Assembly: GCA_944321455.1 (NCBI GenBank)
Contig: CALULI010000006.1
Coordinates: 310,001-374,000 of the forward strand
Direction: 5' to 3'
Length of the DNA stretch: 64,000 bases
DNA from: an uncultured Eggerthellaceae bacterium
GTDB lineage: Bacteria; Actinomycetota; Coriobacteriia; Coriobacteriales; Eggerthellaceae
Part shown: positions 1 to 10,325 of the stretch, piece after piece
Layout: every line of letters starts with the position of its first letter
Position numbering within the stretch: position 1 is the first letter of the stretch
Position numbers and translations under genes: made by a program
Notes under the pieces: generated by a model
Seen by the model: only the letters and a program-made list of their open reading frames with translations
What the model was told of the DNA's origin: nothing
Databases searched by the model: none

Positions 1-528
1 ATTGTTGGGATACCCAAGAAACATTATTTTTGCGCGCTTGAGCACCTCTTCAGGAACAGTGCCAAAATCAGCTAAAAAGCCATTTTCTTTATTCATGGGC
101 ATAAAGTACGTATTGGCATTTTGTAGCGTTGCACCGCCAGAATAAACGGGATAACCAATAGCGGGAGCAAGTACGTAATCTCCAGGATTTACAAAAGCAG
201 TATGTAAATGCGCAATGCCTTCTTTACTACCAATGAGCGCAAGAATCTCTGTTGCAGGATCAAGATCAACATCAAACCTGCGCTTCATATAGGTTGCACA
301 CGCCCTGCGATATTCAAGCGAACCGGCATAATCGGGATATTGATGGTTTTCAGGCTTGCGAATAGCCTCGGCCATTGCATCAACAATGTGACTTGGCGTT
401 GGCTTGTCGGGATCCCCAATACCAAGCGAAATAACATCTATACCTTGCTCGATAAGCGCTGCTTTTTTTGCATCAATCTGAGCAAAAAGATAAGGAGAAA
501 GATGATTAAGACATTCTGCTGTTTGCAT
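1..528 (-). CDS. dapL: LL-diaminopimelate aminotransferase (5' part, cut by window edge)
   Basis: The frame opens at an ATG (528-526) and stays open for 176 codons to the window edge. The product starts MQTAECLNHLSPYLFAQ and has the class I/II PLP aminotransferase start 'VISLGIGDPDKPTP', then 'HQYPDYAGSLEYRRA' and 'ALIGSKEGIAHL', which are typical of DapL-type enzymes. DapL converts tetrahydrodipicolinate directly to LL-diaminopimelate with glutamate as amino donor. The PLP lysine lies beyond the edge and cannot be checked. dapF ends 67 bp upstream, so the two consecutive steps of the aminotransferase route to meso-diaminopimelate (lysine and peptidoglycan precursor) are probably co-transcribed. 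Another class I aminotransferase is possible but unlikely given the neighbour. Confidence 0.85.
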   Translation of the reverse strand, partial: MQTAECLNHLSPYLFAQIDAKKAALIEQGIDVISLGIGDPDKPTPSHIVDAMAEAIRKPENHQYPDYAGSLEYRRACATYMKRRFDVDLDPATEILALIGSKEGIAHLHTAFVNPGDYVLAPAIGYPVYSGGATLQNANTYFMPMNKENGFLADFGTVPEEVLKRAKIMFLGYPNN

Positions 529-595
529 TGATAACTTCTTTCTTAAAGAGATGAATAAACCGTAAAGCGCCTTACCGCTAATTAGCACCGTGCCA

Positions 596-1594
596 TTAGG
601 ACGTTTTAATTGTTGCAGGGGGCTTTGTTTCTACATCAACCGTTCCACTAAACCGCTCACATGCAGGTCCCGTCATAAAAACAGTGCCGTGATCAAGCGC
701 GATATGTAGTGTTCCGCCCCGCAAATAAAGATCGGACTCAAGATCGGTCTTGCCTAACAAGTAGGCAGCTACCTGTGTCGCACATGCTCCAGTCCCGCAT
801 GCCTGCGTCTCACCACAACCTCTTTCAAAAACACGCATCTCTATAGTGTTGCGGTCATACACCACGGCAAACTCTACATTTGTTTTTTCAGGAAAAAGCT
901 CATGCGCCTCAAAAAACGCGCCGATGCTATCAACGTCAAGATTGCTCAGAGAGCGCTTATAATCTGTTTCTGTCTCTGTTGTGTCAATACAGGCACTCAT
1001 GTTAGTAAAACAATCAGCAGGAAGCCTCTGCATTGTATCTTCATCAAGAAAGCAAACAGCATGAGGGTTTCCCATACTTACACACGTAAAGGCAAACGAA
1101 CCCCAAGGAGAATCAATCTCAGATTCCTTTACGTATTCGATGCCTTCGGAATTTGCTGCATTGGCGCAAAGAGTAGTTGGAATAAGCGCTGGATCAAGAA
1201 TGGGGTTTCCCATATCAACCGTTGCCGAAATCAGTTTTTTGTTTTCATCTACGCTAAACGAAATTGATTTTGGACCAGCAAGCGTATCAACAACAAGAAA
1301 ACCAGAATCGGGATTGACGTAGCCATGATCTACTAAGAATTTTGCAAAACAGCGCACTCCGTTGCCACACATTTGGGCCAAAGTTCCATCGGCATTGATA
1401 TAGTGCATATAACCATCACATTCAGGCCTCGCCGATGGCTTTACCACAATAATGCCATCGGCTCCAATCCCTGTGTGACGATCGCACAAAGCGATAACGT
1501 CCTGGGTAGAAATTTCAAAAGGATCTTTCATGGAATCAAAAAAGATAAAGTCGTTTCCAAGACCATGAAGCTTCCAAAATGATCGAAGAGACAC
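596..1594 (-). CDS. dapF: Diaminopimelate epimerase
   Basis: A 332-aa protein that interconverts LL- and meso-diaminopimelate in the cytoplasm. The start 'KLHGLGNDFIFFDS' is the family N-terminus. The two catalytic cysteine motifs are present: 'QMCGNGVRCFAKF' (Cys76) and 'ERGCGETQACGTGAC' (about residues 257-271, Cys266). The protein is longer than the usual 270-290 aa, partly because of an extra loop around residues 200-228 ('IDTTETETDYKRSLSNLD') and a C-terminal tail. It lies just upstream of dapL on the same strand, consistent with a two-gene lysine/cell-wall unit. Confidence 0.95.
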   Translation of the reverse strand: MSLRSFWKLHGLGNDFIFFDSMKDPFEISTQDVIALCDRHTGIGADGIIVVKPSARPECDGYMHYINADGTLAQMCGNGVRCFAKFLVDHGYVNPDSGFLVVDTLAGPKSISFSVDENKKLISATVDMGNPILDPALIPTTLCANAANSEGIEYVKESEIDSPWGSFAFTCVSMGNPHAVCFLDEDTMQRLPADCFTNMSACIDTTETETDYKRSLSNLDVDSIGAFFEAHELFPEKTNVEFAVVYDRNTIEMRVFERGCGETQACGTGACATQVAAYLLGKTDLESDLYLRGGTLHIALDHGTVFMTGPACERFSGTVDVETKPPATIKTS

Positions 1595-1849
1595 GTTTTG
1601 ACACCTTTCCTACACATCCAACTCGCAGACACAAAATGCCTCTCAGAAAAAGATGCACATAAAAATGATGAGCATTTACAATACAAATCATCGAGATTGC
1701 AGGACAAAGACAAGCACCGCTTTTGAGTTTGTCGAGGAGCTCTCAAAGTGCAGCCATCGCGATTTAAAAAATTGGGCGGAAAACAGTGTCTCTTAAAAAA
1801 CGACGGTTGCAGTGCGGTTAATGTCTCTGTCCTGCTTATCGCAAAGCCC

Positions 1850-4012
1850 TTATACGTAGAACAACATATTGTTGTAGCTTGGTACGGGCCAGTGCGAACG
1901 ATCAGTGATAGTCTCCGTGTAGTCGACTACCTCGCGTAAGTTATCCATGATAGGAATAACGGTATGAGCGTAATAGTTAGCACGTTCTTGCTGATTTTCA
2001 ATTTCTTGAGCTTTTTTCCCAGCAGCATCAAGCTCTTCAACAAAAGCGTATATTGCATCGATGCTATCAAGAAGCTTTGCAAGAAGAGTTTCTTGAACAG
2101 TTGTCTTGCTTTCTGGAGCCATCTCGCGATAGCGCTTCAAGCTTTCAGCAATTTCAGACGCATAATCATTAATAGCAGGAAGGAACGTACGGCGTGACAT
2201 GCGACGCATTACCCGCGCTTCTATGTTGATCAACTTGCAATAACGCTCAAGCTTGCATTCATAGCGGCTCATAATTTCACTTTGAGTAAGCACATTCATT
2301 TCATCAAAAAGCGCGATGGATTTTTCTGCAACATACGCAGGAAGCGAATCTGCTGTCGTACGATTATTCGCAAGACCACGACGCTGGGCTTCATTTTCCC
2401 ATTCTTGTGAATACCCATTACCGTTGAAGATAATGCGTTGATGATCGGTAAGCGTTTCTTTGATGTAAGCTGCTGCCGCGCTGCGCGGGTCGGCGCTTCC
2501 TTCAAGTTTGTCGGCGCAGTTCTTTAAGCTTTTTGCTACAGCCGTGTTTAAGATCATATTGCAATCTGCAAGGTTATTGTGCGACCCAGGCATACGGAAC
2601 TCAAACTTATTACCGGTAAAAGCAAAAGGGCTGGTTCTATTGCGGTCAGTATTGTCTTTTGCGAACCGAGGCAAAGATTGAACGCCAAGATCTATTTTTG
2701 TGGCGCTTTGGCCGATATATTCTTCGCCCTTAATAATGGCATCGACAATAGCCTCAAGCTCATCACCAAGAAAAATAGAGATGATAGCAGGAGGTGCTTC
2801 ATTTGCGCCCAAGCGATGGTCATTGCCAGCCGTAGCAACAGACATGCGAAGCAGCTCTTGATATTCATCGACCGCCTCAATAATTGCTGTCAAAAACAGA
2901 AGGAATCGTAAATTATCAGTAGGATTATCGCCTGGATCTAGGAGATTCTTTTCATCAGCAGAAATTGCCCAGTTGTTATGTTTGCCAGAACCGTTTACCC
3001 CTTCGAATGGCTTTTCATGCAAAAGGCACACGAGTCCAAAGCGGCTTGCAAGCATAGTCATCTTTTCCATAGTTAATAGATTTTGATCAATTGCTTGATT
3101 AGCATTAGAAAAAATAGGAGCGATTTCATGCTGCGCTGGAGCTACTTCATTGTGCTTTGTTCGAACAGGAATACCAAGCTTCCATAGCTCCTCATCAAGA
3201 GCTTTGAGAAAATTATTTACGGTAGGACGAATTGCCCCAAAATAATGTTCTTCAAGCTCTTGGCCCTTGCACGGAGAATAACCAAAGAGTGTTCGTCCTG
3301 TTAAAACAAGGTCTTCGCGACGTTCATATTCTTCTTTAGGGATAAGAAAGAATTCTTGTTCTGCGCCAACCGTCGTAGTAACACGATGAGGATGTTCGCC
3401 AAAAAGTGCCAAAACACGTTTAGCTTGCTTTTCAATAGCACCCATTGAACGCAAGAGAGGAGTCTTCTTGTCAAGCGCCTCCCCGGTATAGGAGCAAAAG
3501 GCAGTTGGAATGCAAAGCACTTCGTCCTTAATAAAGGCATGGCTAGTAGGATCCCAAGCGGTATAGCCTCGTGCTTCAAACGTAGCACGCAAGCCCCCAT
3601 TAGGAAAACTTGAAGCATCGGGTTCGCCCTGAATTAGTTCCTTGCCCGAAAACGTCATAATGACGCCGCCTTGTGGTTGCGGATTAATAAAGGCGTCGTG
3701 CTTTTCGCTGGTTACCCCTGAAAGGGGCTGGAACCAGTGCGTGAAATGGGTTGCTCCCTTTTCTATAGCCCATTCCTTCATGGCATGAGCTACAACATTA
3801 GCAACGTCAAGATTAAGGGGTTCTCCATCATTGATGGTGCGCATAAGTTCCTTGAAAGTTGCTTTAGGTAAGCGCTCCTGCATAACACGCTCATCAAAAA
3901 CCATGCCCCCGTAGAATTCAGACACATTGGTTGTCGTGGTATCGCTGGGCTGACCGTGTGATCCACTCATAGATCCGTCTTCATATACCGTAAGTATAGT
4001 CGCGTTAGTCAT
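1850..4012 (-). CDS. glnN: Glutamine synthetase type III
   Basis: At 720 aa the protein has the length of the large GSIII class rather than GSI (about 450-470 aa). It makes glutamine from glutamate, ammonia and ATP as a large cytoplasmic oligomer. Visible landmarks are 'THFTHWFQPLSG' (about 89-99), 'GAEQEFFLI' (216-224, metal-binding glutamates), 'NEVAPAQHEIAP' (288-299) and 'GVNGSGKHNNW' (338-348), the GSIII form of the catalytic loop. It follows gltB and gltD on the same strand after a 151-bp gap, which suggests a GS-GOGAT ammonium assimilation cluster; glnN may have its own promoter. That gap holds two short inverted repeats (gaagca-tg-tgcttc and atgtt-tcg-aacat) that could be operator half-sites. 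Confidence 0.95.
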   Translation of the reverse strand: MTNATILTVYEDGSMSGSHGQPSDTTTTNVSEFYGGMVFDERVMQERLPKATFKELMRTINDGEPLNLDVANVVAHAMKEWAIEKGATHFTHWFQPLSGVTSEKHDAFINPQPQGGVIMTFSGKELIQGEPDASSFPNGGLRATFEARGYTAWDPTSHAFIKDEVLCIPTAFCSYTGEALDKKTPLLRSMGAIEKQAKRVLALFGEHPHRVTTTVGAEQEFFLIPKEEYERREDLVLTGRTLFGYSPCKGQELEEHYFGAIRPTVNNFLKALDEELWKLGIPVRTKHNEVAPAQHEIAPIFSNANQAIDQNLLTMEKMTMLASRFGLVCLLHEKPFEGVNGSGKHNNWAISADEKNLLDPGDNPTDNLRFLLFLTAIIEAVDEYQELLRMSVATAGNDHRLGANEAPPAIISIFLGDELEAIVDAIIKGEEYIGQSATKIDLGVQSLPRFAKDNTDRNRTSPFAFTGNKFEFRMPGSHNNLADCNMILNTAVAKSLKNCADKLEGSADPRSAAAAYIKETLTDHQRIIFNGNGYSQEWENEAQRRGLANNRTTADSLPAYVAEKSIALFDEMNVLTQSEIMSRYECKLERYCKLINIEARVMRRMSRRTFLPAINDYASEIAESLKRYREMAPESKTTVQETLLAKLLDSIDAIYAFVEELDAAGKKAQEIENQQERANYYAHTVIPIMDNLREVVDYTETITDRSHWPVPSYNNMLFYV

Positions 4013-4163
4013 GAGATCTCCTATCTATGGGTTCTCGCGAACGTAAGAAGCATGTGCTTCGTTGTTGTTTTTAGCCTAAGGCCCAAATGTTTCGAACATG
4101 ATTCGGGACCGTTAATACTCTTGTAATAATTGCCCTTATTTTTTTAATGCTGGTCAGAGGTGC

Positions 4164-5654
4164 TTAAAACATTGCAAGCAATTCCCGAGCGCAATCAAGA
4201 CCATCGGCTATAGCGTTAACAACAAGCGTCGAACCCAAGCGGCTATCACCTGCAATAAATACAGCAGGTTTCTGCACTTGTTGATCAAAAGCACGCAAAC
4301 AATGCGAACTGCATGAGGCCACAGAATTGTTTTCTAATGAAGATGAGCCTTGAAATGAATCCGATGGCGTTTGCAAGTTAGGGGGTTCTACATCAAATGC
4401 CTCAAAAACAGACCTGTCAGCTCCAAGAAAGCCTTTTGCTATGAGAACAAGTTGCGCAGGAAGGCTATCTTCTGCCCCTTCGATGCGATGACGACCCCCT
4501 TCATAAGACAGCGCCTGAATCTCCACGGCCTCAACAGCGTTGTTTCCCTTAAAAGCAATAGTATCGGTAGAGAATATACGAGGATCTCGTCCAAAAAGTT
4601 CACATGCTTCCCGCTGCCCGTATCCCTGAGTAAATACATTGCGTTCGGCAGGCCAGACTTCTTGGATGTTACACATTTCGGGTGCTTTTTGAGCGCGTAT
4701 AACTTGTGTGATGCTTTTTGCTCCTTGACGCAAAGCGCATCCAACACAATCGTTTCCCGTATCACCACCACCAATGACCACCACGTCTTTGTCTTTTGCA
4801 GAGATTGTGCAACTGCGATCATCAAGAAGAGAGTTGGTAATTTCCGAAAGATAGTCAACCGCAAAATAGATGCCGTCTAATTCACGTCCATCAACAGCAA
4901 CATCGCGTGGTACTTGAGCGCCAATAGCAAAAACAAGAGCATCCGATTCAGTAGTTATATTGTCTACGTGCTCGGTAGCGTCGGTATTGCAGATAAACTC
5001 AATACCGCTTTGCTTCATTACATCTATGCGTCTATCTATTACCCACTTTGGCAGCTTCATGTTTGGAATACCATACATAAGCAGACCACCGGGACGATCG
5101 GCCTTTTCATAGACACGCACACGCCAGCCTGCACGCGCCATCTCCCATGCAACCGTTAAACCAGCAGGACCCGACCCAATGATACTTACCACAGAAGCAT
5201 CATCGGAAGGCAAAGGTAGCGGATCTATTCCTTGTTCCCACGCATAATCTGAAAGGGCGCGTTCGTTGTCATTAATAGTTACTGCTTTTTTATGAAGCCC
5301 TAAATTACAGGCAACTTCACATGGAGCAGGACAGACACGCCCCGTGAACTCCGGAAACGGATTAGTAAGCGCAACACGCTTGACAGCATCATCAAAACGA
5401 TGTCGATACAGCAGATCATTCGTTTCAGGAATAAGGTTATGAAGAGGACAACCTACCTCGTGTTTCGATCCCCCAAGGCGTATACCACTTTGACAAAAAG
5501 CAACGCCGCAATTCATACAACGGCTTGCTTGTTCGCTTTGTTCCTCAAGAGTTAAAGGAACAACATAATCGTCAAAATCACACACCGATTCGCTTGCAGG
5601 CCGAATGGCGTGATCAACACGATCAATATGTAAAAATGCTCCAATTCGTCCCAT
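4164..5654 (-). CDS. gltD: Glutamate synthase (NADPH) small subunit
   Basis: A 496-aa protein that passes electrons from NAD(P)H through FAD and iron-sulphur clusters to the large subunit. The N-terminal cluster region has Cys46, Cys49, Cys54 and Cys69 ('CMNCGVAFC', 'GCPLHNLIPE') and then 'GRVCPAPCEVAC' (about 106-116). The FAD site 'IIGSGPAGLTVAWEMA' lies near 158-173, the NADPH site 'VVVIGGGDTGNDC' in the middle and 'VFIAGDSRLG' near the C-terminus, as in GltD-type oxidoreductases. It begins 2 bp after the gltB stop codon, so translation is probably coupled. Confidence 0.95.
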   Translation of the reverse strand: MGRIGAFLHIDRVDHAIRPASESVCDFDDYVVPLTLEEQSEQASRCMNCGVAFCQSGIRLGGSKHEVGCPLHNLIPETNDLLYRHRFDDAVKRVALTNPFPEFTGRVCPAPCEVACNLGLHKKAVTINDNERALSDYAWEQGIDPLPLPSDDASVVSIIGSGPAGLTVAWEMARAGWRVRVYEKADRPGGLLMYGIPNMKLPKWVIDRRIDVMKQSGIEFICNTDATEHVDNITTESDALVFAIGAQVPRDVAVDGRELDGIYFAVDYLSEITNSLLDDRSCTISAKDKDVVVIGGGDTGNDCVGCALRQGAKSITQVIRAQKAPEMCNIQEVWPAERNVFTQGYGQREACELFGRDPRIFSTDTIAFKGNNAVEAVEIQALSYEGGRHRIEGAEDSLPAQLVLIAKGFLGADRSVFEAFDVEPPNLQTPSDSFQGSSSLENNSVASCSSHCLRAFDQQVQKPAVFIAGDSRLGSTLVVNAIADGLDCARELLAMF

Positions 5655-5656
5655 GA

Positions 5657-8600
5657 TTATGCTCCCATTCTTGTTGCTTCAAAAGCCAATTCTTCAGCTT
5701 CTTTACGTGTGTGACCTTGTGCTTCATATTCGTCGATTAAATCGAGCATCCTGTCGTATTCAACAGGAATTACCTTAGTGAAGTAATGAGCAATATCGTC
5801 AAACTGATAGAGCATCTTCGCACCAAGAGGACTTGCTGTTGCCCTAACGTGTTCTTCTAGTAATTGGCGAATTGTTTTGATTTCTTGCTTTGAAGGAGCC
5901 GTAAGCTTAACGAGCTCTCCGTTGCAGCGTTTTTTCAGCGTTTTCGTTTCGTCGTAGACATAGGCAATGCCACCACTCATACCGGCCGCAAAGTTCAATC
6001 CGACTTCACCCAGAATAAGCACGGTACCGCCCGTCATGTATTCACATCCGTTTTCTCCAACACCTTCAACAACAAGTTCAGCACCAGAATTGCGCACCGC
6101 AAAACGCTGGCCCGCTAATCCGTTGACAAACCCCCTACCTTCAGTTGCGCCATAGAATGCAACATTTCCTACCAAAATATTTTCTTCGGGGCGATAGGTG
6201 GCACTGGCTGGTGGAGTGATTGCAAGCTTGCCGCCCGAAAGACCTTTGCCAAAATAGTCATTAGTATCGCCTGCAATAGAAAGCGTGATACCGTGAGGCA
6301 AAAATGCTCCAAAGCTCATACCGCCAGAACCACTGCATTGAATCTCAATTGAGCCATCAGGCAGACCATCTGGATGAGCAGCAGTGACACGCGAACCAAG
6401 CATAGTGCCAACGCAACGATTGATATTGGCAATATCAGCATGGAAGCGTATTGGCTCAAGATGCTTACGAGCCTGTGCAGTATAAGGAACAAAAAGCGTA
6501 GCATCGAGAGTCTGCGGAAGCGTATCGGGCGCTTGCGCTTCTGGCAAGAAATGCAAACAGTGAGCAACAGGAATAGCTCGACCAAATTCCACTTCAGGCT
6601 TTACAAGAAGAGGAGTGAGATCAACCAGATTTGCCTTCCAGCTCCGTGCTGTACGAATCTGGCGCAGACATTCTACCTGACCAACCATTTCTTCAACAGT
6701 GGCAAAGCCAAGCTGAGCCATTATGGTGCGAAGTTGTTCTGCAACCATCATCATGTAATTCACGACGTATTCTGGTTTGCCACAGAAACAAGATCGTAAG
6801 CTGCGGTTTTGCGTTGCAATGCCTACAGGGCAGGTATCTTGCTGACAGTCACGCTGCATAAGACAGCCCATTGCAATCAAAGGCATCGTTGCAAATCCAA
6901 ATTCTTCAGCACCAAGCAAGCACGCAATAGCAACATCACGACCATCCATTAATTTGCCGTCAGCTTCAAGAACAACCCGTGAACGCAAGCCGTTTTGAAG
7001 CAGGGTTTGCTGAGTTTCTGCTAAGCCCATTTCAAGAGGTAAACCTGCATGGTGGATAGAATCACGTGGCGCAGCACCAGTACCCCCATTAGCTCCAGAG
7101 ATGAGAATCTTATTCGCTCCACCTTTTGCTACACCTGTTGCAATGGTTCCCACTCCTGTTTCTGATACAAGCTTTACCGAAATGCGTGCATCGGGATTTG
7201 CGTTTTTGAGATCAAAAATGAGCTCAGCCAAGTCTTCAATGGAGTAAATATCATGATGTGGGGGTGGCGAAATAAGGCCAATGCCTGGTGTTGAACGACG
7301 AGTGCGTGCAATCCAAGGCCAGACCTTGCCGCTAGGCAAGTGACCTCCTTCACCAGGTTTTGCGCCCTGAGCAAGCTTGATTTGCAATTCTGTCGCACTC
7401 ATAAGATAACGACTTGTTACACCAAACCTGCCAGAAGCAATTTGTTTGATTGCACTTCGTTTGCTATCTCCGTTAGGAAGAGGTGTTTCTCGCTCAGGGT
7501 TTTCACCGCCCTCACCAGAATTAGAGCGTCCACCTAATCGATTCATAGCAATTGCTAAACATTCGTGCGCTTCTTTAGAAATGGACCCGTAACTCATAGC
7601 TCCCGTGTTGAATCGCTTTACAATTTCAGCCGCTGGTTCAACTTCATCAAGAGAAATAGACGGACGTGTAGAAACAAATTCGAGCAAGTCTCGTAGCACA
7701 ATTGCACGGCCCGCTTGATGAATGGCCTTGCTGTAGTCATCAAAGAGGTCTGGATCGTTAGTGCGTACAGCACGCTGCAAAAGCGAAATAACCTCTGGCG
7801 TAATAAGATGCTCTTCGCCTTTTGGACGCCATGTGGTAATGCCAGAACTCAGCAGCTGGTCTGGTGCAGGAGAATGCGCTTGCGCAAGAGCCTCTGCATA
7901 ATGCAAATCACATTCTTTTTGAAGATCGTCAAGGGAAAGACCACCAACGCGGCTGACCGTACCAGTAAAGTGAGCCTCAATCAATTCTTCAGACAAGCCA
8001 ACTGCTTCGAATATTTGGGCTGCATGATAACCCTGCATGGTTGAAATGCCCATCTTGGACATGATGGATACTATTCCCGCAAGAAGTGCTTTGTTATAGT
8101 TTGCAATTCCTGTATCAGCATCAACAGTTATAGCAGAACTCTTAGCTAAAGAAGCAATGGTATCGTGCGCAAGATAGGGATAAATACCTGATGCTGAATA
8201 GCCAACCAGTGTTGCAAAATCGTGCGCGGTAACAGCATCGCCGCATTCCACAATAAGGTCTGCCTGCATACGCAATCCGCAGCGCAACAAATGATTATGG
8301 ATGCTAGAAACGGCAAGCAGAGAAGGTATGGGCACCTCTCCTTTGGATGCACGATCAGAAATAGCAAGAATATTGACCCCAGCGCGAACAGCCTGTTCAG
8401 CTTGATCGCACAAAACATTAAGCGCAGAGGCAAGGGCGTGAGGATTGGTGTCTGCACAAGATTGTCCCACAGGATATGTCGCATAGATCTTTGTTCCCCT
8501 AAAGCCCTTTTTGTCAATGTGCGCAAGCGTATTGAACTCATCTTGCGTAAGGATTGGCGAATCCAAGCGTATTAAGCGACAATTTGCACGAGCGTCTTCT

Positions 8601-10291
8601 AGAAGATTGCCGTGATTACCCAAGTAGAGCAGTGTTGATGTGAGATGTGATTCGCGAAGTGCATCAATGGGCGGATTGGTAACTTGAGCAAACAATTGAT
8701 TAAAGTAATCAAAAAAGCGACGGGGACGTTCTGATAAACAGGCTAGAGGTGTATCGGTGCCCATTGATGCTAATGGTGTTTTTGCGTTTTCCGCCATAGG
8801 AAGAATAGCTTCTTCAATATCATCAAAGTAGTAACCATGTATAGCTTGTCGACTGCTTAAGGAAAGCGAGGCATCGGGCATATTTTCGCCATCGCCCGAT
8901 AGGCCCTTGCTTGCCTTTTCGTCAACGAGTGAATCGATCTTGAGTGTCTCGGTATTAATCCAATCAAAATAAGGCGCCTTGCCTGCAAGAACTTCCTTTA
9001 TTTCATCATTAAACAGAACACGACCTTCGTTTGGATCAACAAGCAACATCTGGCCTGGTCCAAGGCTTCCTGCGTTGAGGATTAGTGAAGGGTCAATATC
9101 TAAGGTGCCTGTTTCGCTCGAAAGAATAAGACGATCATCAGAGGTAATGTAATAACGTGCAGGACGTAAACCATTACGATCAAGCACAGCACCCATAATA
9201 CGACCATCAGAAAAGGCAATGGCAGCAGGACCTTCCCATGCCTCAGTTAACATGGACTGATATTCGCCCCAAGCACTTCGTTTTTTGGAAAGCGCAGGAT
9301 TTTTATCCCATGGCTCAGGAAGCAACATCGATACCGCACGTGGCAAACTTCGGCCGTTCATAACAATGAATTCCAGCATGTTATCAAGCATTGCTGAGTC
9401 AGAACCCTCACCGTTAAACACAGGGAGCACCTTTTTAAGGTTGTCTCCCATGACCGGAGAATACAGATGAGGTTCTCGTGCTCGCGTCCAATTGATATTG
9501 CAATGAAGCGTATTGATTTCTCCGTTGTGAACGATGTAGCGATTTGGATGAGCGCGTTCCCATGAAGGAGTCGTATTGGTTGAGTAGCGCGAATGAACAA
9601 GCGCGATAGCGGTTTCGCAAGACGCATCATCAAGATCTTTAAAGAACCCACGCATTTGTGTTGATATGAGCATACCTTTATACACAATGGTACGCGCACT
9701 CATGGAACATATATAGAATGTCTTGTTTTCAAGACTAGCTGTTTGCTTAGCACGTTTCTCAATAACACGACGACACATGTACAGACGACGCTCAAAATCG
9801 TCAGTTGTTTCGCAGTCATCAGGACGACCAAGAAATGCTTGCTTGATGATTGGCATACATTCAAGAGCCGCTGAACCTAGATCGTGCGCATCCGTAGGAA
9901 CATCGCGCCAAAAAAGCAGAGGAATACCTTCAGCGATACAGCCGTCTTCAAAAACACGCATTGCTTCAGTAAGACCGTGTTCGTCGGTTGGCAAGAACAG
10001 CATCGCAACGCCGTAGTTGCCTTCATCAGGTAAGAGACTTCCATATTTTTGTGCTTCTTTACGAAAGAAACGATGCGGAATTTGTAAAAGAATACCTGCG
10101 CCATCACCTGTGTTTGGCTCTAAACCAACACCACCGCGATGCTCCAGATTAACGAGCACAGAAAGTGCATCATCGACCATTTGATGGGAACGAACCCCTT
10201 TTAGATTGGCCAGTGCACCAATGCCGCATGCGTCATGCTCAAAAGAACTTCGATACATGCCCGTTGGTGTACGCAATGTTTCGCTATTCAT
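5657..10291 (-). CDS. gltB: Glutamate synthase large subunit
   Basis: A 1544-aa protein. After a short propeptide (about 21 residues) comes 'ACGIGAL', where Cys22 is the expected N-terminal nucleophile of the class II glutamine amidotransferase domain. Then follow the central domain, the FMN/2-oxoglutarate domain ('GEGGENPER', 'PPPHHDIYSIEDLAELI', 'ISGANGGTGAAP'), the 3Fe-4S loop 'CLMQRDCQQDTCPVG' and the C-terminal GxGxG domain ('GENGCEYMTGGTV', 'GLNFAAGMSGG'). It transfers the glutamine amide to 2-oxoglutarate, giving two glutamates, together with GltD. The ATG is preceded by AGAGG; that ribosome site is folded in an inverted repeat, listed separately. Confidence 0.96.
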   Translation of the reverse strand: MNSETLRTPTGMYRSSFEHDACGIGALANLKGVRSHQMVDDALSVLVNLEHRGGVGLEPNTGDGAGILLQIPHRFFRKEAQKYGSLLPDEGNYGVAMLFLPTDEHGLTEAMRVFEDGCIAEGIPLLFWRDVPTDAHDLGSAALECMPIIKQAFLGRPDDCETTDDFERRLYMCRRVIEKRAKQTASLENKTFYICSMSARTIVYKGMLISTQMRGFFKDLDDASCETAIALVHSRYSTNTTPSWERAHPNRYIVHNGEINTLHCNINWTRAREPHLYSPVMGDNLKKVLPVFNGEGSDSAMLDNMLEFIVMNGRSLPRAVSMLLPEPWDKNPALSKKRSAWGEYQSMLTEAWEGPAAIAFSDGRIMGAVLDRNGLRPARYYITSDDRLILSSETGTLDIDPSLILNAGSLGPGQMLLVDPNEGRVLFNDEIKEVLAGKAPYFDWINTETLKIDSLVDEKASKGLSGDGENMPDASLSLSSRQAIHGYYFDDIEEAILPMAENAKTPLASMGTDTPLACLSERPRRFFDYFNQLFAQVTNPPIDALRESHLTSTLLYLGNHGNLLEDARANCRLIRLDSPILTQDEFNTLAHIDKKGFRGTKIYATYPVGQSCADTNPHALASALNVLCDQAEQAVRAGVNILAISDRASKGEVPIPSLLAVSSIHNHLLRCGLRMQADLIVECGDAVTAHDFATLVGYSASGIYPYLAHDTIASLAKSSAITVDADTGIANYNKALLAGIVSIMSKMGISTMQGYHAAQIFEAVGLSEELIEAHFTGTVSRVGGLSLDDLQKECDLHYAEALAQAHSPAPDQLLSSGITTWRPKGEEHLITPEVISLLQRAVRTNDPDLFDDYSKAIHQAGRAIVLRDLLEFVSTRPSISLDEVEPAAEIVKRFNTGAMSYGSISKEAHECLAIAMNRLGGRSNSGEGGENPERETPLPNGDSKRSAIKQIASGRFGVTSRYLMSATELQIKLAQGAKPGEGGHLPSGKVWPWIARTRRSTPGIGLISPPPHHDIYSIEDLAELIFDLKNANPDARISVKLVSETGVGTIATGVAKGGANKILISGANGGTGAAPRDSIHHAGLPLEMGLAETQQTLLQNGLRSRVVLEADGKLMDGRDVAIACLLGAEEFGFATMPLIAMGCLMQRDCQQDTCPVGIATQNRSLRSCFCGKPEYVVNYMMMVAEQLRTIMAQLGFATVEEMVGQVECLRQIRTARSWKANLVDLTPLLVKPEVEFGRAIPVAHCLHFLPEAQAPDTLPQTLDATLFVPYTAQARKHLEPIRFHADIANINRCVGTMLGSRVTAAHPDGLPDGSIEIQCSGSGGMSFGAFLPHGITLSIAGDTNDYFGKGLSGGKLAITPPASATYRPEENILVGNVAFYGATEGRGFVNGLAGQRFAVRNSGAELVVEGVGENGCEYMTGGTVLILGEVGLNFAAGMSGGIAYVYDETKTLKKRCNGELVKLTAPSKQEIKTIRQLLEEHVRATASPLGAKMLYQFDDIAHYFTKVIPVEYDRMLDLIDEYEAQGHTRKEAEELAFEATRMGA

Positions 10292-10325
10292 GTAGTACCT
10301 CTTTCGCCTGTTTAGGTGGTACTAC
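10292..10325 (-). promoter_or_regulatory. Hairpin over the gltB ribosome binding site
   Basis: On the minus strand GTAGTACC (10325-10318) pairs perfectly with GGTACTAC (10299-10292), which ends one base before the gltB ATG. The GG of the AGAGG ribosome site is inside the stem. The inverted repeat is seen directly; a role in translation is inference. Confidence 0.5.
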
